Source: WHTX01 sp038255145
GTDB lineage: Bacteria > Actinomycetota > Acidimicrobiia > Acidimicrobiales > CAIXPF01
Length of the DNA stretch: 64,000 bases
Assembly: GCA_038255145.1 (NCBI GenBank)
Contig: JBBSLP010000004.1
Location: 79,803-143,802 of the forward strand
Direction: 5' to 3'
Below, in pieces: positions 7,525 to 14,283 of this stretch; position 1 is the first letter of the stretch, and each line of letters begins with the position of its first letter. The notes under the pieces were generated by a model, which saw nothing but the letters and a program-made list of their open reading frames with translations, made no database searches and was not told the origin of the DNA. The position numbers and the translations under genes were made by a program.

Positions 7525-7844
7525 ATGACGTTCACGGCGCGTCGAGCTGCCGACGCGCCGTCCGAGGCGGGCGGTGGCTGCGCTGACCTCGTCGGTGGAG
7601 CTGACCTCGGTTCGCCGCCCTGGCCGGTCCGGTCCGGCTCCGGCTGCTCAGCCTCGTGGCCTCCCAGACCGAGGTGTGCTCCTGCGAGTTGCAGGAGCCC
7701 CTGGGCAGGTCCCAGCCCACCACCCAGCCACCACACAGGGCCCTGGCCGAGGCCGGCCTCATCGTGGGGGAGAGGCGGGGCCGGTGGATGTGGTGGCGCA
7801 TCGTCCCCGAGCGCCTCGATGCCCGCCGGGGCGTCCTGCGCTGA
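7525..7844 (+). pseudogene. ArsR-family repressor with multiple indels
   Basis: The core reads ALAGPVRLRLLSLVASQ, EVCSCELQEPLGRSQPTT, then RALAEAGLIVGERRGRWMWW and a tail ending LDARRGVLR, clearly an ArsR winged helix with the CSC metal motif. Two defects are visible. Near 7608-7611 two bases are missing between the N-terminal helix (VELTS) and FAALAGP, which breaks the frame. In the recognition helix, the expected TVSHHLKAL appears as TTQPPHRAL: the SHH codons (agccaccac) survive one base out of frame, bounded by a +1 and a -1 change. The possible start ATG is at 7525. It lies divergently beside the YnfA gene. Confidence 0.75.
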
Positions 7845-7918
7845 CCCGTGCGCCATGACGCTTGCCACCAGCGCGCGGCGGGTAGGACTCCGTCTCACGC
7901 CACCAGGAGGAGTCGTCG

Positions 7919-8344
7919 ATGGAAGAGACCAGCAGTTCGGCGCTGATCGATGACCTCAACGGCGATCTCGCCCTCGAGCTGCGATCGATCTCGCAGTACA
8001 TCCTGCACTTCGCCATGATCACCGGCGCCGAGTACACCAGCATCATCGACGAGCTCAAGGTGCACCTCGGCCAGGAGCTCAACCACGCCACCGTCCTCGC
8101 CGAGCAGGTGGCCTTCCTCGGTGGGGTTCCCACGACGGCCACGGCGCCCGTACCCGGCTTCGTGGACTCCAAGCAGGCGCTGCAGGAGGACCTCGAGCTC
8201 GAGGTCGACCAGTTGGACCGCTACCGCGCCCGGGTGCAGCAGGCCACCGAGCTCGGTCTGCCCGACGTCGCCGAAGCACTCCGCCCCCTGCTCACGGAGA
8301 CGCAGGAGCACGTGCGGGACCTGCAGACCGTGCTCGGCCTCTAG
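7919..8344 (+). CDS. Ferritin-like diiron protein
   Basis: The 141-residue four-helix protein is of the bacterioferritin/Dps-like superfamily. It carries LALELRSISQYILH (ligand Glu in helix A), ELKVHLGQELNHATVLAEQV (E-x-x-H of helix B), LELEVDQLDRY (helix C) and ETQEHVRDL (helix D). Such proteins oxidise and store iron or protect against peroxide. AGGAGG (7904-7909) lies about 9 nt before ATG 7919. A single gene, co-oriented with the following dehydrogenase gene, which has its own promoter. Confidence 0.85.
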   Translation: MEETSSSALIDDLNGDLALELRSISQYILHFAMITGAEYTSIIDELKVHLGQELNHATVLAEQVAFLGGVPTTATAPVPGFVDSKQALQEDLELEVDQLDRYRARVQQATELGLPDVAEALRPLLTETQEHVRDLQTVLGL

Positions 8345-8384
8345 CCCCGGCCGCGGTTCTCGAACGCCGAGCGGCGGGCCGAAC

Positions 8385-8390
8385 TATGGT
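8385..8390 (+). promoter_or_regulatory. -10-like hexamer of the alcohol dehydrogenase gene
   Basis: TATGGT followed by 6 nt and GTG at 8397. No ribosome site lies between, so the mRNA is probably leaderless. Confidence 0.5.
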
Positions 8391-8396
8391 CGGTGC

Positions 8397-9428
8397 GTGC
8401 GCACAGCGAGGTTGGAAGACGGCGTCCTGCGGATCACTGACCGGCCCGATCCGGAGCCGGGATACGAGGAGGTGGTGGTGCGCATCACCGCCGCTGGCGT
8501 CTGCCACTCCGACGTCCACCTCCTGAAGGGGGACTGGACGGGCGTGCCCCGGTCGGGGCCGTTCGGGCACGAGGGCATCGGCGTCGTCGAGGCCCTCGGC
8601 CCCGGCGCCGATCGCTACGCCAGCGTCGGGGACAGGGTGATCGTCGGCCTCGGCGGCAGTGGCGGGGGCTACTGGTGCGGCGCCTGTGAGCACTGCCTCG
8701 GGGGCAAGCCCCGCCTGTGCCGGCAGTCCAAGGGCATCCTCGGGACCTATTCGGAGCAGATCAAGCTGTTCGCCAAGTCCATCGTGGTGCTACCCGACTC
8801 GATCGCCGATCACGAGGTCCCTCTGGCCTGTGGTGGGCTGACCGCCTACGGGGCGGTCAAGAAGCTGAACCAGTTCTCCCTCGTGCCCGGATCTGTGGTC
8901 GCGGTCATCGGTGCGGCCGGTGGGCTGGGCCACTACGCCGTGCAGATCGCCCGGCACTGGGGCTACAAGGTGGTCGGGGTGGACGTGGGCGCCGATCGGG
9001 TCGACTTCGTGCGTTCCCTCGGCGCCGACGTGGCTGTCGATGCCAGCGAGGCCGCCGACGTGGTGCGCCGGACCTTCCCGGGTGGGGTGCACGCCAGCCT
9101 GGTGTTCTCGCCCAGGCTCGCCGGCTTCCGCCTGGGCATGGACCTGCTCCGCCGGGGCGGCATGTTCGTGGCCGTGGGGATCCCCGCCGATGACGAGGGC
9201 ACCTTCGAGCTGAGTCCCTGGGCGCTGTTCGGCAAGGACCCGCTGATCATGTTCTCTGCCGTGGGGACGGTGCAGGACATGCGTGAACTGGTCCAGCTCG
9301 CTGCGGACGGTCACGTGAAGACGCACGTGTCGCGCACCGGTGCGTTGTCCGAGCTGCCCACCATCCTCGAGGAGCTCGACGCCGGCGCCTACACCGGCCG
9401 AGCCGTCATCGACGACCTGTCCAACTGA
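8397..9428 (+). CDS. Zinc-dependent alcohol dehydrogenase
   Basis: The 343-residue medium-chain dehydrogenase/reductase has catalytic zinc ligands Cys36 (VCHSD) and His58-Glu59 (GHEGIG), four structural zinc cysteines in the segment WCGACEHCLGGKPRLC, and a Rossmann motif GAAGGLGHYA with VGVDVGADR, consistent with NAD(H) binding. It resembles propanol-preferring AdhP/AdhA enzymes oxidising primary alcohols to aldehydes. The long open frame upstream is antisense-free overlap with the ferritin gene and was discarded; GTG 8397 fits the N-terminus of the family. The substrate is not determined by the context. Confidence 0.92.
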   Translation: MRTARLEDGVLRITDRPDPEPGYEEVVVRITAAGVCHSDVHLLKGDWTGVPRSGPFGHEGIGVVEALGPGADRYASVGDRVIVGLGGSGGGYWCGACEHCLGGKPRLCRQSKGILGTYSEQIKLFAKSIVVLPDSIADHEVPLACGGLTAYGAVKKLNQFSLVPGSVVAVIGAAGGLGHYAVQIARHWGYKVVGVDVGADRVDFVRSLGADVAVDASEAADVVRRTFPGGVHASLVFSPRLAGFRLGMDLLRRGGMFVAVGIPADDEGTFELSPWALFGKDPLIMFSAVGTVQDMRELVQLAADGHVKTHVSRTGALSELPTILEELDAGAYTGRAVIDDLSN

Positions 9429-9466
9429 GTCGCCGTCACCCGCCGGGCGGTCCGGCCTGAAGACGA

Positions 9467-9592
9467 CTAGGCGTGAAAGCCAACGATGCGCCCAGGAACG
9501 TCGTCCTCGGTGCTGAGGAGGCGTGCGGTGCGGAGGTCCTCTCCGCGAAGCGCAACCAGACCAGATGGACGTCGTCGTCTTCACTCGGCATG
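9467..9592 (-). pseudogene. HEPN toxin remnant (frameshifted, truncated)
   Basis: ATG 9592 overlaps the end of the nucleotidyltransferase gene (stop 9581), the usual MNT-HEPN arrangement. The frame starts MPSEDDDVHLVWLRFAE; then, after a one-base loss within gcggagagg, the natural continuation EDLRTARLLSTEDDVPG and GRIVGFHA appears in another frame and stops at 9467. HEPN proteins are about 130 residues with a C-terminal Rx4-6H ribonuclease motif; here only the first helix and part of the second survive. The gene was cut where it meets the convergent dehydrogenase gene. Confidence 0.7.
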
Positions 9593-10015
9593 GGTACTGG
9601 GCCGCCGGTAGACGGTGCGGCCCTCACGCAGCGGCCAGTAGAGGATCGATCCGACGTTGTCGCGCCGGTGGGTGATCTGGGCCGGGTCGGTGACCAGGAC
9701 GTCGACTGGGGCGAAGGTGTCAATCGCCCGGTAGATGGCGGCGGTCAGCGCGCGCTTGTCAGCGGGCGCGACATGGTCGACAACCACGAGCAGGTCGATG
9801 TCAGAGTCGGGACCGTCTTCGCCGCGGGCCACAGACCCGAAGAGGATGACCTCGACGGGATCGACCGCGCTCACGACCTCGCCGACGACGCTGGGCACTA
9901 GCTCGGCGAGGGTGTGGCCGTCGTACCGTCCGCCTTCGTACACGTGGGTCGCCGGGGTGTGCACTCGTGCGGAGGCTTCGACCGTGGCGTTGTGTTCGGC
10001 CGCGGATCTGCTCAT
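9581..10015 (-). CDS. MNT-family minimal nucleotidyltransferase (antitoxin type)
   Basis: The 144-residue protein has the nucleotidyltransferase signature FGSVARG (Gly60-Ser61) followed by DSDIDLLVV (Asp72, Asp74) and the third acidic residue in PVDVLVT (Asp105). Stand-alone MNT proteins usually act as antitoxins that AMPylate a HEPN ribonuclease partner. ATG 10015 is chosen over GTG 10024 because AGGAGG lies about 10 nt before it. Only a crippled HEPN fragment follows (9467-9592), so this is an orphan antitoxin or carries another role. Confidence 0.88.
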   Translation of the reverse strand: MSRSAAEHNATVEASARVHTPATHVYEGGRYDGHTLAELVPSVVGEVVSAVDPVEVILFGSVARGEDGPDSDIDLLVVVDHVAPADKRALTAAIYRAIDTFAPVDVLVTDPAQITHRRDNVGSILYWPLREGRTVYRRPSTHAE

Positions 10016-10183
10016 CGCTCTCACACCTCCTGATGAAGAGGGTAGGGCCCCCGAGGTACGCCAGCGACCTGACCTCGGGAGACGGCGAGGACGGCCATCT
10101 CGAGGTCGCCCGGGGAGGCTGGAGTGCCGACGGAGCCGCGCGGATCGATGGGCACGCCCCCTGACCGCCCCCGATGGCGGCGG

Positions 10184-11134
10184 TCAGGGGATGACGGGGA
10201 GCAGGACGTGTGCGGGGTGGGTGGCGTCGTGGTGGAACCGGTCGGTGCCGAACCGGTGCCCGTAGTAGTGGTGGAAGAGGCCGTCGGCGATCATCGAGTC
10301 GCCGTTGGCGATCTCGACGCGGATGCGGTTGCCCTTCTTGAACAGGTAGGAGGTCGGCCAGACCTCGATGTCGTAGCGGACGATCTCGCCCGGTGTCACC
10401 GGTTGGGGGTCGACGTGGGTGTGGTAAGGGGCGAGCTCGGTGCTGCGGTCGGCGTCGAGGGCACGGTGCGACGCCAGCAGCCAACCCCGGGTGACGGCGG
10501 TCGAGGGCGGGGGCACGTCGTGGGCGACGTGGCTCATCACCACCTCTTTGAGCTTGGGGACGTGGGTCTGCTCGGAGACCTTGACGAAGAACTGGGTGTC
10601 GGTCTGGTCCGAGTAGAAGGGGGTGGGCACAGCGCGGGCGAGGGGCCATTCCTGCTCGGCGCGGATGCCGGGGCCGTTCTGCACGTCGATCCTCACGGGC
10701 GGGAGCTCGTCCACGCCGTTGTCGTCACCCTTGAGCCAGTGGTCGTACCACGGCCTGATGTGCTCCTCGAGGAAGACTCGCCGGCCATGCCCACCCGCCC
10801 GGTCGACCAGGGCTGGGCGGCGATCCACTCGACGGTGTCGTGGAAGTCCTGCTGCTCGTCGCGGGAGAACAGGTCGAACGTGCCGCCGGACCCGCCCGTG
10901 CCCCGCTGGTCGGCGAGGACGTAGGCGTAGCCGGCGTGGTCGACCCACCAGTCGATGGGCCCGGGTCTCCCGGAAGCGGAACGCACTGGTCGCCGGCAGG
11001 TAGGCCAGGTCCTTCTGGTACGGGGACACGGCGTACAACGTCGGGAAGGGCCCGTCGGTGTCGGGCAGGTAGACGTCGGCGAGGATGGCGATGCCGTCGT
11101 GACCGGTGATCGCCTGGTCCGTCAACGTGCGCAT
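10184..11134 (-). pseudogene. CocE/NonD-family hydrolase, frameshifted and internally deleted
   Basis: This is a Ser hydrolase of the X-Pro dipeptidyl peptidase/cocaine esterase family. The N-terminus (ILADVYLPDTDGPFPTLY, then SPYQKD and FRFRET) is in one frame. A one-base insertion near 10961-10964 shifts to a second frame carrying GPIDWWVDHAGYAYVLADQR, GTGGSGG and GMAGES. Directly after the nucleophile Ser (junction near 10773-10779) the sequence jumps to FLEEHIRPWYDHWLKGDDNG and the C-terminal jelly-roll domain (EVWPTSYLFKKGNRIR), back in the first frame. Compared with the usual roughly 550 residues, about 150-200 residues, including the rest of the catalytic domain, are gone. AAGGAG precedes ATG 11134. 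Confidence 0.85.
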
Positions 11135-11269
11135 GGTGGGCTCCTTGCCGACGGGGGGTCGCGGATGGTCCGGCTGGGTCACGGTGGACGGGGGGATCGG
11201 ACCTGATCGTGGCCGAAGCGGGCGTTGGCCTCGAACGTGCCGGCCCGCAGGTCGACGTCGGACGGCTGG

Positions 11270-11890
11270 TCAGGTCGTCGTGGTGGTGGCGCCGGGCCCC
11301 GACGTGGTGACGGGGACGGCGAGGTCCTTGCCGTCCTCGGTGAGCAGGGTGGCGTCGATGATGACGTCCTCGGCGGTGTCGTTGGCTCCGAAGTGGACCA
11401 TGCCGTCGAGCTCGGTGACGGTGTCGCCCGCGACGAGCTTCGTGGTGGCCGGGCCCGTCAGTTCCTCGTCTTCGGTAGCGCCCTTGCGCCGGACGATCGC
11501 CGTCCCCTCGACCACCGTGTAGGTGAGCTCACCCGCGGTGATCCGTGCCATCTGCACGCCGGGGTGGACGTGGGGTGCGAGCTTCGCCCCGGCCGGGATG
11601 GTGTAGCGGATGAGGGTCAACGTGCGGCCGTCGGCCCCGGGTGGGTCGACCTCGGTGCCCAGGATGTCCTTCACCACGGCCGGTCCTGCGGCGCCGGGCA
11701 CAGCCGTGGTCGTCGACCCCGGGCCTGTGGTGGTCGTCGTGATGGCGGTCGAGGTGTCGGCACCGGCCCCGTCCGACGAGCTGCCGCAGCCGGCGATGAG
11801 CAGAACGGCGGCGGCGACCAGGGCCACCAGGCCGGGCACGAGCCGTCTTCGGCCGGGGTGGAGGGCAGGTGACGGAGTGGTGTGGAGCAC
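11270..11890 (-). CDS. Cupin-domain lipoprotein
   Basis: The 206-residue protein starts at GTG 11890, has an Arg-rich n-region and a lipobox LLIAGC (about residue 35), then a Thr-rich linker. A single cupin barrel follows: PAGAKLAPHVHPGVQMARIT, then GELTYTVVEG carries the H-x-H metal pair and the family glycine. Single-domain cupins of this sort bind a metal and often a small ligand; no reaction can be assigned. It is probably anchored on the outer face of the membrane. No operon partner is clear: the damaged CocE gene follows on the same strand. Confidence 0.8.
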   Translation of the reverse strand: MLHTTPSPALHPGRRRLVPGLVALVAAAVLLIAGCGSSSDGAGADTSTAITTTTTGPGSTTTAVPGAAGPAVVKDILGTEVDPPGADGRTLTLIRYTIPAGAKLAPHVHPGVQMARITAGELTYTVVEGTAIVRRKGATEDEELTGPATTKLVAGDTVTELDGMVHFGANDTAEDVIIDATLLTEDGKDLAVPVTTSGPGATTTTT

Positions 11891-12001
11891 CCACGCAGTG
11901 TGGCATCGGGCGTCAACCGTGCCAGGCGCGACGGACGGGGTGTCCTACGAGTCGATCCGCTCGATGTTCCCGGACGGCGGGCCTCGGCTCCAGTCGTCCT
12001 G

Positions 12002-12538
12002 TCAGGTGTCGAAGGTCCAGGTGGTGGCGCCGCCAGGCTCGACGGTGGCCAGGGCGGTGGCCCGTCGGGGGGTGAGGCGGTAGACCCGCCACGGAGGCGG
12101 TCCCGCCGACGGTGCGCTGAACTCGGCCGTGAGGGCGGTGCCGGACTCGTCGACCGTGGCCGGCCAGCCGTCGGCGGCCCACAGGGCGGCCATGGTGGCC
12201 ACGCGCGTCGGGTCCTCGACGAGTTCGACGTCGCCCTCCACCACCAGGTCGAAGGCCTGTGTGGCCAGGGCGAGCACGACGCGGGGGTCGCGAGCGACGT
12301 TGCGGCCCTGGCGGGTGCGCTCACCGGTCTCGAACCAGAAGGCGTCGTCGGCCCACAGCGCGCCGATGCCGGTGACGTGGGCGCTGCCGTCAGGGTTGAG
12401 CGTCGTCAACCAGCACGTGTGGCGGTCCGGGCCACCCGTGCCGGGGGCCTGGGTGAAGCCTCCTTCGAGGGCCGCCCGGATGGGTGCCCACTCCAGTGTC
12501 GGCAGGTCGTAGAGCTCGGCGAGGTTGTGCGTCGTCAT
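12002..12538 (-). CDS. Pyridoxamine 5'-phosphate oxidase-like flavin/F420-binding protein
   Basis: The 178-residue split-barrel protein has CWLTTLNPDGSAHVTGIGAL (strand pair with the phosphate-binding turn), then RNVARDPRVVLAL and FDLVVEGDVELVED, and a C-terminal RVYRLTPRRATA typical of PNPOx-like/F420-dependent oxidoreductases. In actinobacteria many of these reduce substrates with F420H2 or bind FMN or haem; the cofactor cannot be settled by eye. Starts at ATG 12538. Transcribed towards the cupin lipoprotein with a gap of about 110 nt. Confidence 0.8.
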   Translation of the reverse strand: MTTHNLAELYDLPTLEWAPIRAALEGGFTQAPGTGGPDRHTCWLTTLNPDGSAHVTGIGALWADDAFWFETGERTRQGRNVARDPRVVLALATQAFDLVVEGDVELVEDPTRVATMAALWAADGWPATVDESGTALTAEFSAPSAGPPPWRVYRLTPRRATALATVEPGGATTWTFDT

Positions 12539-12974
12539 CCTCGTTCCGACGCATCGAGCGCCCCGAAGTCACCGGTCCGACGTGATCCCGGCGCCTCCGG
12601 CGCCCAGAACCCGCCTCGAGCGTCGCTCGCCGGGCAGCGGTGTGGTGTGTCTCGCTCGGGGTGGGAAGTGGCCCCCAAGCGCCTCTGGACGGAGGGCCGG
12701 CGGGTGGCGCGTTCCGGTCGGCCCACCGGCGGGTGTCAGCGCGCCCAGCCCGGGTGCACGGGCGAGCTTCACGTCCGCAGTGACGCGTCCCCGGTCATGC
12801 GGCCCCGTCAACCCGCATCGTGATCGTTGTCCTGCGGGGGCGGATGAGGAGCGCGATGGTGGTGCCGCTCGTCGCGTCAGCGGTGGGGGCCGCGACCGGC
12901 GCGGAGAGCGACAGCTGCATGTACGGGTACGTTCGCTGGATGTCGTCGCTGCTCGACTGCTCCGGGGTGACGCG
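12539..12974. other. Gene-free stretch with traces of decay
   Basis: No convincing gene in 436 nt. A minus-strand frame around 12880-12960 contains SSDDIQRTYPYMQLSLSAP, which is reminiscent of the first residues of some actinobacterial membrane proteins but degenerates at once, so it may be a remnant. The region borders the damaged ankyrin gene. Confidence 0.4.
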
Positions 12975-13572
12975 ATGAGTGGTGGTTCGGAGGAGGTCGA
13001 GGCGCCGAGCACCAGCACCGAGGATCCCGTGGCGGTCGCCGTCGTCGCTCTTCTCGTGGAGGCCGGCGCCGACGTGGACGCCCGGTTCCGAGGTCCTCAC
13101 GAAGAAACGCCGCTCCACTGGGCGGCGAGCTGCGACGACGTCGCCGTGCTCGACGCCCTCCTCGACGCGGGTGCTGACATCGAAGCACCCGGTGCCGTCC
13201 TGGGTGGAGGTCCGCCCTTGGCTGACGCCCGCGGCTTCAAGCAGTGGAACGTCGCCGCCCGCCTGGTCGAGAGAGGAGCGCGGACCACGATCGTCGACGC
13301 GGCCACCCTCGGTCTCGTCGATCGTGTCGAGGCCCACCTCGCTGGTCAGCCATCACCGGATGCTGCCGAGATCCCGGGCGTTCTGGGGGGCGTGCCACGG
13401 CGGACGATTGAGCTGCGCTCAGCTGCTCCTGGCCCACGGAGCAGCGATGAACTGGATCCCGCCGTGGGAGGATCTCACTCCCCTCGATGCTGCGGAGCGT
13501 GAGGAGGCCGACTCCAACCTGGTGCGCTGGCTGCTCGCACAGAACGCCAAGCGGTGGAGTGAGCTGAGCTGA
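12975..13572 (+). pseudogene. Ankyrin-repeat protein, N-truncated and frameshifted
   Basis: The first frame (from ATG 12975) carries ankyrin repeats: VVALLVEAGADVDARF, ETPLHWAASCDDVAVLDALL, DAGADIEAPGAVLGGGPPLA, RLVERGARTTIVDAATLGL. After DAAEI (near 13371-13377) one extra C in atcccggg shifts the frame; the continuation RAFWGACHGGRLSCAQLLLA, HGAAMNWIPPWEDLTPLDAA and the end at 13572 lie one frame over. The usual N-terminal 60 or so residues of this ankyrin family are not seen. Ankyrin repeats bind proteins; no partner is known. Confidence 0.75.
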
Positions 13573-13887
13573 CGGGATCCCCGCTCAGCTCGCCGAGCCT
13601 TGCGCCCCGGGCCGGGCCGCGGTCGTCGCGAAGCCAGGGGAGCCCCCTCCGGCTGCGCTCGATCCACGACCGACCACCCGCACCCTCACCTACCGCCTTG
13701 AACGTCACGTGGCCTCGAGCTGAACAACTGCCGCTGCATTGCTGTCAGACCGGCGGCGCTGGCAGCGGCATCACTTCGGCGGCCCGAGCTGGACGGCGAT
13801 GGCGGATGCCGACTGTTCAACTGCTGTTCAGCGGCGGCCGCTCCTCGCGATCGCCACCGATGGCCGAACGTGCGTACGCTCCTGATC
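13573..13887. other. Gene-free stretch
   Basis: About 315 nt, somewhat lower in GC than its surroundings, with no supported gene on either strand and no strong hairpin. It may be debris from the neighbouring ankyrin gene. Confidence 0.4.
13875..13880 (+). promoter_or_regulatory. -10-like hexamer before the 13888 gene
   Basis: TACGCT, then 7 nt, then ATG 13888: the same spacing as at other leaderless starts in this window. Confidence 0.45.
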
Positions 13888-14256
13888 ATGAAGGGCCCAG
13901 GACCTCACTTCCTGTTCGTCGAGCGGTTGCGCACGGCCCTTCGCGACCTCCAGGACGACCCGACCACGGACGAGGGGCGCCCGCGGATCGCCGCTGTTCC
14001 GGGAGGTGCGGCCGGCGCCCGGGTCGACCTGGCGGAGGAGTGCATCCGTCGGCGGTGGTGCGCCCAGGAAGGCCGGGCGATCGTGCCGGTCGTCGGTGGT
14101 CGCTGGGCGTGGACGAGCCCGGACCGCGACCCGCTCGACGGCTGCCCGGTGGAGAACCCGCCCGTCGTCCCGGACGACGTGCGAGGTTGTTGGCTCGCAA
14201 CGGAGGCCCTGCCTGAACGTCGCGACCGCTGGTGCGAGCACCAGACGCACCCATGA
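13888..14256 (+). CDS. Hypothetical small protein
   Basis: The 122-residue protein begins MKGPGPHFLFVERLRTALRD and has a Trp- and Cys-containing C-terminal half (RRRWCAQEGRAIVPVVGGRW, DDVRGCWLATEALPERRDRW). No family recognised. The start at 13888, rather than 13870, is supported by a TACGCT hexamer 7 nt upstream. Its four cysteines are spread out and do not form an obvious zinc knuckle. It converges on the large secreted-protein gene that follows. Confidence 0.5.
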   Translation: MKGPGPHFLFVERLRTALRDLQDDPTTDEGRPRIAAVPGGAAGARVDLAEECIRRRWCAQEGRAIVPVVGGRWAWTSPDRDPLDGCPVENPPVVPDDVRGCWLATEALPERRDRWCEHQTHP

Positions 14257-14283
14257 GCCCCGGGCCGGCACCCGCCTGGTCGT

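Noticed and set aside
13698..14216. Plus-strand frame of 172 codons overlapping the 13888 gene
   Set aside because: Arg/Pro/Gly-rich composition without start signal; the alternative frame has a hexamer-spaced ATG and more protein-like sequence.
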